A DNA stretch of 64,000 nt from Bacteroidota bacterium. Its GTDB lineage: Bacteria; Bacteroidota; Bacteroidia; Chitinophagales; Chitinophagaceae. Shown here piece by piece: positions 35,969-43,916 of the stretch. The notes under the pieces were generated by a model. It was given only the letters and a program-made list of their open reading frames with translations, was not told the DNA's origin and did no database searches. Made by a program: the position numbers and the translations under genes. Numbering within the stretch: the stretch's first letter is position 1; every line of letters starts with the position of its first letter. The stretch spans positions 121,889 through 185,888 of the forward strand of contig JAEWKK010000010.1 in the NCBI GenBank assembly GCA_023386045.1. Reading direction: 5' to 3'.

Positions 35969-36036
35969 GGATATATACTTGGAGAATAAAAATAGAAAAA
36001 AAACCTAATTATTGCTACTAATTATGACGGCTGCCA

Positions 36037-39000
36037 TCATCCGACCGCCTGGGCGGCAAAAACATCGGCGTGCATCCTTTTCAGGAAGGTAAAAGCGTCC
36101 TGCATATCTCTCGCTGGTTCCACCACCACCATGAACAATTTACCGGTTTGTTTCAGCCTGGCTTTGTTGGTACCGGTTTGCAGGTACTGGAGGATGCGAT
36201 TAAAGGTTTCTGATTCAAAATAGGGTGAATCAGGCCTGTTGATGAAATAACATTTCAGCGAATCATTTTTCAGGATCATCCTTTCAAAACCCAGCTCCAC
36301 AGCGATCCTGCGGCAGCGAACCGTAATAAACAATTCAGCCACCTGCGGAGGAAGGGCGCCAAAGCGATCCACCAGCTCCTGTTCCATCGCCTGCAATTCT
36401 TCTTCTGTTTCACAGTTATCCAGCCTGCTGTACAGCGACAATCTTTCCGTGATGTTCTCTACATAATCATCCGGGATCAGGATCTCCAGGTCTGTATCAA
36501 TCGTGCAGTCCTGCACAAAATCATCCTGTTTGGAAATCTCTTCCTTGAATATTTCTTTAAACTGCGTTCTTTTCAATTCACGAATGGCTTCATCCAGGAT
36601 CTTCTGGTACATCTCGAATCCAATTTCAGCCATGAATCCACTTTGTTCTCCACCCAATAAATTACCAGCGCCCCGAATGTCCAGGTCACGCATCGCAATC
36701 TGGAAACCACTACCCAGTTCACTGTGTTGCTCCAGGGTTTGCAATCTCTTTCTCGAATCTGTAGGCAGGGTGCTCATGGGTGGTGCCAGCAAATAGCAGA
36801 AAGCTTTTTTATTGCTCCTGCCTACACGTCCACGCAGCTGGTGCAGATCGCTGAGTCCAAACTGGTGTGCATTGTTGACGATGATGGTATTGACATTGGG
36901 AATATCCACTCCACTTTCAACAATGTTGGTACAAACAAGTACATCATATTTCTTGTCAATGAAATCAAGTATCCTTTCTTCCAGTTCATGTCCTTCCAAT
37001 TGCCCGTGCGCCCAACCAATGCTAAGATCAGGACAAAGCCCATTGATGAGGCCAGCCATTTCAGCAAGACCCTGTATCCGGTTGTGAATGAAGAAAACCT
37101 GTCCTCCCCTTTCTGTTTCAAAATAAATGGCGTCGCGAATAAAATCTTCCTGGAAAACACGAACCTCTGTTTGTATGGGCTGCCTGTTGGGTGGTGGTGT
37201 GTTGATGATGGAAAGATCTCTTGCGCCCATGAGACTGAACTGAAGCGTTCTTGGGATAGGAGTTGCCGTTAGTGTGAGCGCATCCACATTTGTGCGAAGG
37301 GTTTTGATCTTTTCCTTATGACCCACACCAAATTTTTGTTCTTCATCAATGATCAGCAATCCAAGGTCCTTGAACTTCACTTCCTTTCCTAAAATGGAAT
37401 GCGTTCCAATGATGATATCCACTTTCCCTTCTTCCAGCTTTTTAAGTGTTTCCTTTTTTTCTTTCGAGGATTTAAAACGGTTGACATAATCAACAGTAAC
37501 GGGAAAATCCCTCAACCTGTCGCTGAAAGTTTTATAATGCTGAAAAGCAAGGATAGTAGTTGGCACCAGGACAGCGGCCTGTTTTCCATCAACCACAGAT
37601 TTGAATGCAGCCCTGATGGCAATTTCGGTTTTACCAAAGCCCACATCACCACAAACAAGCCGGTCCATGGGTGAAGGTGATTCCATATCCTTTTTCACAT
37701 CAGCAGTGGCCTTACTTTGATCCGGTGTATCCTCGTAAATGAAAGAAGCTTCCAGTTCGGTTTGCATGTAATTATCAGGAGTATGCTGGAAACCTTGCTG
37801 GGCTTTTCGCTGAGCGTAAAGTTTGATCAGGTCAAAAGCGATCTCTTTGACCCTGGTCTTTGTTTTTTCCTTCAGTTTGTTCCAGGCATCGCTACCCAGT
37901 TTGTTGACTTTCGGAACGCTACCTTCCTTACCAGTATACTTCGCGATCTTATGCAGGGAGTTGATATTCACATAAAGAATATCACTGTCCTTGTAGATAA
38001 TGCGCACAGCTTCCTGCAGCTTGCCATTGACCTCCATTTTCTGAAGACCGCTGTAGACGCCTACACCATGATCGATATGTGTAACAAAATCACCCGGCTG
38101 CAATTCACGAAGGGTACGAAGCGTGAGTGCTTTATTTTTATTGTATGCCTGCTTAACCTTGTATTTATGATAACGCTGGAAGATCTGGTGATCTGTATAA
38201 CAAACGAGCTTCAGGTCTTCATCAATAAAACCTTCATGAATGGAAGTCGCAAGAGGGTTAAAACGTATTTCCTGCTTCAGGTCATGGAAGATGGTATAAA
38301 GCCTTTCCAGCTGTTTGGGATTTTCTGCAAACAGGCTTAGTTCAAAACCTTTGCCTTCCCAGCTTTCCAGGTCACGGATCAATAGATCAAACTGGCGGTT
38401 GAAGGCAGGTTGCTCCCTGGTATGAAATTCAATTTCAAAACCAATCTGCGAAGGCTTTTCATGACCGAAATAAACCACATGCCTTGAATTGAGCTGTTGA
38501 AAGAATGCTTCGGCCGTTGTAAATTCTTCAGGCCTGACTTCTTTTTTTACCAACTTGTCTTCTGATTCTTCATCACCTTTTTTGGGATTATTTTCCAGGA
38601 GATCAAGGAACAGCTGAAGGTCTTCTTCTTCTGTCAGCAATCTTTCGCGCAGCAATTCTTCATCCTGTATCCAGATGACCGTGTTTTCTGGTAGAAATTC
38701 AAGCAGCGATACTTTCTCTTCATTTTCAAACTGTGTATCTACATTGGGAATGATGCTCACCTGCAGCAATCTTCTTTCACTTAACTGTGTTTCAGGATCA
38801 ATGATTCGTATGGAGTCTACATCATTGCCAAACAATTCAATGCGGTAAGGCTTTTCGTTACCGAAAGAATAAATGTCGAGGATGCCACCACGAACAGCAA
38901 ACTGTCCTGGCTCATAAACAAAATCAGTTCTTTCAAAACCATAATCCACCAGCTTCGCATAAAGTTCATCTGGTTTGATCTCATCACCTGTTTTCAGATG

Positions 39001-39447
39001 AATGATGTTGGAAGAAATGGCATTGGGTACCACTACTTTTTCAAAGACCGCTTCGGGATAGGTTACCAAAGCGCCCACCCTGTTCCCGGAAGGCGATGAA
39101 AATCTCGTCAGTGCTTCTGTACGCAGCATGACGTGTGAAGAATTCAACAGCTTATAATTCTTCCTGTTCTTGAAAGAAGATGGAAAATAAAAAATGTTCA
39201 GCGCGGAAGTAAGGTTCTCCAGCGTGTTGTGGAAATAGGCGGCATCTTCAGCTTCATTACAGATAAAAACATGATTCAACTGGCTGCAGGAACTATGAAG
39301 AAAAATGCCCGCGCTTACAAATTGTGATGAACTTCCCCTGAGGTTTTTGAGATAGATTTTTTCACCTGGCGCAAAAGAAAGCCTGTCCGCCAATTGAAAC
39401 AGGCGGGGGGACTGCTGATACTTTTCCAATAACTCACTCAAACTCAT
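36037..39447 (-). CDS. mfd: Transcription-repair coupling factor
   Basis: Mfd removes stalled RNA polymerase at DNA lesions and recruits UvrA. The ATG at 39447 (MSLSELLEKYQQSPR) gives 1136 residues; the frame extends 14 codons upstream to a TTG. The N-terminal UvrB-like region is followed by the RNA-polymerase-interacting CarD-like domain (PGDFVTHIDHGVGVYSG, about 445-545). The DNA translocase has Walker A GDVGFGKTE near 600 and DEEQ near 698, then the RGRVGRS helicase motif and a C-terminal TRCF domain. A -7 box (TATCTTTG) lies 39 nt upstream, and a perfect 18-bp palindrome lies between it and the start. Confidence 0.96.
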   Translation of the reverse strand: MSLSELLEKYQQSPRLFQLADRLSFAPGEKIYLKNLRGSSSQFVSAGIFLHSSCSQLNHVFICNEAEDAAYFHNTLENLTSALNIFYFPSSFKNRKNYKLLNSSHVMLRTEALTRFSSPSGNRVGALVTYPEAVFEKVVVPNAISSNIIHLKTGDEIKPDELYAKLVDYGFERTDFVYEPGQFAVRGGILDIYSFGNEKPYRIELFGNDVDSIRIIDPETQLSERRLLQVSIIPNVDTQFENEEKVSLLEFLPENTVIWIQDEELLRERLLTEEEDLQLFLDLLENNPKKGDEESEDKLVKKEVRPEEFTTAEAFFQQLNSRHVVYFGHEKPSQIGFEIEFHTREQPAFNRQFDLLIRDLESWEGKGFELSLFAENPKQLERLYTIFHDLKQEIRFNPLATSIHEGFIDEDLKLVCYTDHQIFQRYHKYKVKQAYNKNKALTLRTLRELQPGDFVTHIDHGVGVYSGLQKMEVNGKLQEAVRIIYKDSDILYVNINSLHKIAKYTGKEGSVPKVNKLGSDAWNKLKEKTKTRVKEIAFDLIKLYAQRKAQQGFQHTPDNYMQTELEASFIYEDTPDQSKATADVKKDMESPSPMDRLVCGDVGFGKTEIAIRAAFKSVVDGKQAAVLVPTTILAFQHYKTFSDRLRDFPVTVDYVNRFKSSKEKKETLKKLEEGKVDIIIGTHSILGKEVKFKDLGLLIIDEEQKFGVGHKEKIKTLRTNVDALTLTATPIPRTLQFSLMGARDLSIINTPPPNRQPIQTEVRVFQEDFIRDAIYFETERGGQVFFIHNRIQGLAEMAGLINGLCPDLSIGWAHGQLEGHELEERILDFIDKKYDVLVCTNIVESGVDIPNVNTIIVNNAHQFGLSDLHQLRGRVGRSNKKAFCYLLAPPMSTLPTDSRKRLQTLEQHSELGSGFQIAMRDLDIRGAGNLLGGEQSGFMAEIGFEMYQKILDEAIRELKRTQFKEIFKEEISKQDDFVQDCTIDTDLEILIPDDYVENITERLSLYSRLDNCETEEELQAMEQELVDRFGALPPQVAELFITVRCRRIAVELGFERMILKNDSLKCYFINRPDSPYFESETFNRILQYLQTGTNKARLKQTGKLFMVVVEPARDMQDAFTFLKRMHADVFAAQAVG

Positions 39448-39466
39448 TGAATCTTCGCGCGTGCAA

Positions 39467-39484
39467 TTCCTTTTTAAAAAGGAA
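39467..39484. promoter_or_regulatory. 18-bp palindrome in the mfd leader
   Basis: TTCCTTTTTAAAAAGGAA reads the same on both strands. It sits between the predicted -7 box and the mfd ATG, so it may act as a DNA site. It is AT-rich, so chance is possible. Confidence 0.3.
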
Positions 39485-39486
39485 GG

Positions 39487-39494
39487 CAAAGATA
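39487..39494 (-). promoter_or_regulatory. Predicted -7 promoter element of mfd
   Basis: TATCTTTG on the minus strand fits TAnnTTTG and lies 39 nt upstream of the mfd ATG. Confidence 0.4.
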
Positions 39495-39507
39495 AAGGCT
39501 TCGCAGC

Positions 39508-39972
39508 TTAATAAGTGGCACTGGCACTTACGGTAATGTTAACTTCGGAACGCTTGTTTTCCTCTACAGTAACCGGAGAAATGTTGTTGTCCTGGTCAAA
39601 AAGATTGGAATAAAACTTACCATCAACGCGGGTAAAAAGTGAATAGCGACCTGCAGGCAGGGAGAGGCTGAATTTGCCCGTACTATCCGAATCAACAGTG
39701 CGGATAAATTTTGTTCGTATGCTGTTGTAAAATGCAGAGCTTCCGATCCGGTCAACCTGGTTCAGGTTTGTGAGCTCGTAAACATAGATGGTTGTTTTAA
39801 TACCAACAGGTTCCGCAGGAGGTACTCCCGGAGAAGGCATCTGGTTGCCTGAAACTTCCTTCACATAACCGGTAATTCCCTGCTTCATTCCTGAAGAATC
39901 GCTGCTTTTCCTGGAAGAGCAACAGCCAGCCAACAGCAGTGAAAGACAAAATAAAGTAAAAATTGACCGCAT
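39508..39972 (-). CDS. Small lipoprotein with carboxypeptidase-regulatory-like fold
   Basis: The protein has 154 residues with a lipobox (SLLLAGC, Cys at 17), so it is a predicted lipoprotein. After a Ser-rich linker a single beta-sandwich domain follows, with TDSDSTGKFSLSLPAGRYSLFTRVDGKFYSN. This is the pattern of a CarboxypepD_reg-like or transthyretin-like module. No catalytic residues are visible. It lies 60 nt upstream of mfd on the same strand and may share its transcript in part, but the mfd promoter sits between them. The function is unknown. Confidence 0.75.
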   Translation of the reverse strand: MRSIFTLFCLSLLLAGCCSSRKSSDSSGMKQGITGYVKEVSGNQMPSPGVPPAEPVGIKTTIYVYELTNLNQVDRIGSSAFYNSIRTKFIRTVDSDSTGKFSLSLPAGRYSLFTRVDGKFYSNLFDQDNNISPVTVEENKRSEVNITVSASATY

Positions 39973-40053
39973 GACCGAATATTGAAGGTGAAAGTACCTA
40001 TTTTAGTGAACCTTTGAACACCATATTCCATCTATTGACAACGTTACATCATT

Positions 40054-43000
40054 ATGCTTAAGAAAATTGCAGTAATTGCATTGGTAGCACAGGCCATTGC
40101 CTTTTCTTCCCATGCTCAGGTCAGGACCAATGTATCAACTCTTTTGGCCACCGCCCAGGAACAAAAAATCAAAGAGAACAATAACTTTCAAAAAGCAATG
40201 AGTCTGGCCAAACAAAAAGGCTGGCTCACAAGCTTTGTTACAGGTGAAGGAAATACAGCAAGACTTATTGGAGTTGACAGCTTTGGCGGTCCTGTATATT
40301 TTGTTACGGAAAGCAATGTGGTAGCGGCAGCAACAACTGGTGCCAGCCAGCTTTGGAATGGCGGCAGCAGTGGTCTGAACCTTAGCGGATCCTCCAACAG
40401 CGTTAAGGGCAAGATGGCTTTATGGGATGGTGGAAAGGTTCTGGGTACACACGTTGAGCTGAACGGCCGCGTGATGCAAATGGACAATCCTGCAAATTTT
40501 AGCGATCACTCCACACACGTGGCAGGTACCATGATCGCAACAGGCATCAGCTCTGTTGCCAAAGGAATGGCCTATAATTTCCAGGAATTGCATGCTTATG
40601 ATTATGATTCGCATTTATCAGAAATGCTGGCTGCAGCTCCCGGTCTTTTATTGTCCAACCATTCTTATGGCACCTTATCAGGATGGAATTTCAACAGCAG
40701 TCTTAACCGCTGGGAATATTATGGCCAATCCGGCTCCAATGAAGACCAGAACTTCGGATATTACAATATTGAAGCACAGATCTTCGATTCCATCGCATAC
40801 AACGCACCTTATTATCTCATCGTAAAATCTTCTGGTAATAACAGGTCCAATAACGGTCCTACAGTTGGAGGCACCTATTATTACTTGTCTGGTGGCAACT
40901 GGACTGCAGGCACCCGTACTGCAACCATGAGCAGCAATGACGGATACGATATCATCTCTACTTATGGAAATGCAAAGAACATTCTGACTGTTGGCGCTGT
41001 GAATGGTATTGCCAATGGCTACAGCAATGTCAATGATGTGGTCATGAGTTCTTTCAGCAGCTGGGGACCCACAGATGATGGAAGGATCAAGCCCGATGTA
41101 GTGGCAGATGGTGTGAACTTACAGTCATCCATAGCCGCTTCCAATACCAGCTACGGCATCTACAGCGGAACATCTATGGCCGCGCCAAATACCACTGGTT
41201 CTTTATTGTTATTGCAGGAATACTATGCACAGCTTCATGGTGGCGCTTTCATGCGCGCAGCAACTTTAAAAGGAATTGCGATTCATTGCGCTGATGAAGC
41301 AGGAGCAGCCCCCGGACCAGATTATAAATTCGGTTGGGGATTGCTGAATGTTGCCAAAGGTGCAAATGTGATCAAATCAAACAACCTGCTTTCGGACCAG
41401 ATTTTTGAAAAAAACCTGAACAATGGGGAATCCTTTACCATGAACGTGGTTGCCTCAGGACCACTTACCGCAACCATTTCCTGGACAGATCCCAAAGGAA
41501 CAGTGAATTCCACCAATATTCTGAATAATACTACCAGGAAACTGGTGAATGACCTGGACATCAGGATCACAGAAGGAACGAATACCTATATGCCTTGGAT
41601 CCTTGATCCGGCCAATCCTGCCAATGCGGCTACCAAAGGTGATAATGTGCTGGATAATGTTGAGAAGATCAGCATACCCAACGCAGTTCCGGGAATTGCT
41701 TACACAATCACGGTTACACATAAAGGAACTCTTGAAAGAGGACAGCAGGCTTATTCACTGATCCTTAGCGGCGTTAACGGACAGGTTTTCTGTACTTCCG
41801 CTCCTAGTTCTACAGCAGGTGCCAGGATCGACAGCGTAAGCTTTGGCTCCATCCAAAAATTGAATACAAACAACTGCTCTTCCTATACCGATTATACTTC
41901 TATCAGCAGTTTTGTTGAAGCCAGCCAGGTTCTTCCTCTTACAGTTAAAGTGAACAGTTGCGATGCCACTGCCACAGACAAGATTGTAAAAGCTTATATT
42001 GATTTTAATAACAACGGCGTATTTACCGATCCGGGTGAAAATGTAGCTACCAGTAATGTGATCAATGGTGATGGTGTTTTCAATGCCGCGGTAACCATTG
42101 CTTCAAACATCGTTGTCGGAAATCCAACGGTATTGAGGATCATTGTCCAGGAAACAAATAATCCAAACGATGTAAATCCCTGCGGCAGTTATTCAAAAGG
42201 TGAAACGCAGGATTACAGGTTGATCTTTGCCCTGCCTTCCAACGACATTTCAGCAGATGCCATTGCTGATCCGGGAACTGCAACCTGCGCCAACCCTTCA
42301 CAGTATGTGACCGTTGCACTCAAAAACTCGGGTACTGCAACGCAGTCTGGAATCCCAGTTACCCTGATCATTAAAAATGGCAGCACGGTGGTGAGTACAC
42401 AGAATGCTGTTTATACAGCCAGCATTCCTGCTGGTGAAACAAGGAATTTTACTTTCCAGTCGCCTTTCAATGCAGCACCGGCCACCACTTATTCAATCAC
42501 AGCTATTGTAAGCAATACGGCAGACCAGAATCGTGGTAATGATACCCTGAAAACCACGCTGGCAGTATCAAGTGCTGCAGCTGCTCCTTCAGGGCAGGGA
42601 ACCATTTGCGGTAACCAGGCCATCCTTACAGCTATCAATCCTTTAACGCCCAGCTATTTCTGGTACACCGATCCAAATTCTACTCCTATTGGTGTTGGAA
42701 TCAGTTTGTTTACCAGCAATATCCCGGCAAACAATACTTATTATATCAGCACTGGTGCCAGGTTAACGGCCGGACTGAATTCAAAAACAGCCTTCCCGAA
42801 TGGAGGTGACTATTTATCCAATACCAATAGCTTTATGAAGTATTCCAGTGGAACAGCGCTCTATCTGGAAAATGCCAGGCTCTATACAAAATATCCTGGT
42901 AAGGTCGAATTCATAGTGGGTGATATTACTTCCGAAACAGGAACCAGCTTCACCTACAATGTTTTGTCGAGCAAGGTCATTGATGTATATGCAACAAGCC

Positions 43001-43791
43001 CCAATGTTGGAGCAGGAACGCAAAACGGCTATGATGCTGCTGACACTGGAGCTGTGTTCAATTTGAATCTCTTCCTGCCTGCGGGTAATCATGCCATCAT
43101 TGTAAAAACCCAGGGCAACGCGAATATTTTCAGGCAGAACAATCTCACAGGCAATCCTTATCCCATCGGCATTCCCAACCTGTTCACCCTTACAGGAAAC
43201 AGTGCGGCAACAGAAAGCGGAACGGCACAAAACTTCTATTACTTCCTTTACGATATGAAGCTCAGAACCAGTGATTGTGTGAGCAACAAGGGTACAATCA
43301 CCGCTTCGGTTTCACCTAAACCTGTGATCACCAGGTCCGGAAATACCCTTTCCAGCAGTAGTCTTTCTGGCAACCAGTGGCAGCGCGATGGAAATAATAT
43401 CAGTGGAGCTACAGGACAGAATTATTTAGTGACACAATCAGGAAATTATACTGTGATGGTTTCTGATGTTCTTGGCTGCCAGATCACTTCCGATGCCATG
43501 AACGTTACGTTTACTGCCGTGGATCCTGTAGCGAGTTCTGAATTGGAACTAATTGTTGCTCCAAATCCTGCAAAAGATATGGTTCATATCCGGTACAAGG
43601 CTGAAAGAAAAGAGGATATGAAGATTGAATTGATCAATGCACAGGGCCAGGCTGTTCAAACCAGGTCCTACACCAAATTCATTGGCGAGCTTTCAGAAAA
43701 GATGGATCTTCAAAAACTGCCAGCTGGCATTTATGTGATCAGGCTGCAGCAGGGAAGCAGGATCCTGACCAAAAAACTGGTTATTGAATAA
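40054..43791 (+). CDS. Secreted S8 (subtilisin-type) protease with GEVED and type IX sorting domains
   Basis: The protein has 1245 residues with a signal peptide (to SHAQ, 22). The peptidase S8 domain carries Asp125 (ALWDGG), His155 (HSTHVAGT), Asn262 (SSGNN) and Ser374 (SGTSMAAP). A beta-sandwich follows, then a GEVED domain (about 595-725, with AYIDFNNNGVFTDPGENVAT and GETQDYRL) and a CARDB-like segment (NDISADAIADPGTATCANPSQYVTVALKN-type). The end, from about 1165 (LELIVAPNPAKDMVHIRY), is a T9SS sorting domain. It is divergent from the lipoprotein gene and followed by a strong terminator. Confidence 0.93.
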   Translation: MLKKIAVIALVAQAIAFSSHAQVRTNVSTLLATAQEQKIKENNNFQKAMSLAKQKGWLTSFVTGEGNTARLIGVDSFGGPVYFVTESNVVAAATTGASQLWNGGSSGLNLSGSSNSVKGKMALWDGGKVLGTHVELNGRVMQMDNPANFSDHSTHVAGTMIATGISSVAKGMAYNFQELHAYDYDSHLSEMLAAAPGLLLSNHSYGTLSGWNFNSSLNRWEYYGQSGSNEDQNFGYYNIEAQIFDSIAYNAPYYLIVKSSGNNRSNNGPTVGGTYYYLSGGNWTAGTRTATMSSNDGYDIISTYGNAKNILTVGAVNGIANGYSNVNDVVMSSFSSWGPTDDGRIKPDVVADGVNLQSSIAASNTSYGIYSGTSMAAPNTTGSLLLLQEYYAQLHGGAFMRAATLKGIAIHCADEAGAAPGPDYKFGWGLLNVAKGANVIKSNNLLSDQIFEKNLNNGESFTMNVVASGPLTATISWTDPKGTVNSTNILNNTTRKLVNDLDIRITEGTNTYMPWILDPANPANAATKGDNVLDNVEKISIPNAVPGIAYTITVTHKGTLERGQQAYSLILSGVNGQVFCTSAPSSTAGARIDSVSFGSIQKLNTNNCSSYTDYTSISSFVEASQVLPLTVKVNSCDATATDKIVKAYIDFNNNGVFTDPGENVATSNVINGDGVFNAAVTIASNIVVGNPTVLRIIVQETNNPNDVNPCGSYSKGETQDYRLIFALPSNDISADAIADPGTATCANPSQYVTVALKNSGTATQSGIPVTLIIKNGSTVVSTQNAVYTASIPAGETRNFTFQSPFNAAPATTYSITAIVSNTADQNRGNDTLKTTLAVSSAAAAPSGQGTICGNQAILTAINPLTPSYFWYTDPNSTPIGVGISLFTSNIPANNTYYISTGARLTAGLNSKTAFPNGGDYLSNTNSFMKYSSGTALYLENARLYTKYPGKVEFIVGDITSETGTSFTYNVLSSKVIDVYATSPNVGAGTQNGYDAADTGAVFNLNLFLPAGNHAIIVKTQGNANIFRQNNLTGNPYPIGIPNLFTLTGNSAATESGTAQNFYYFLYDMKLRTSDCVSNKGTITASVSPKPVITRSGNTLSSSSLSGNQWQRDGNNISGATGQNYLVTQSGNYTVMVSDVLGCQITSDAMNVTFTAVDPVASSELELIVAPNPAKDMVHIRYKAERKEDMKIELINAQGQAVQTRSYTKFIGELSEKMDLQKLPAGIYVIRLQQGSRILTKKLVIE

Positions 43792-43809
43792 ATATTTTTC
43801 ATCTCAGTC

Positions 43810-43837
43810 AAGCCGCTCACCGAGCGGCTTTTTTTAT
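43810..43837 (+). terminator. Rho-independent terminator after the second S8 protease
   Basis: AAGCCGCTC, loop ACC and GAGCGGCTT form a perfect 9-bp stem followed by seven T. It lies 18 nt after the stop. Confidence 0.9.
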
Positions 43838-43916
43838 GATGATGGTGCATGATAATTGCATCAGCAATGGCTGAGAAACCCAGGTTTACTCCGACAAACC
43901 CCATAACCAGGAAAAA

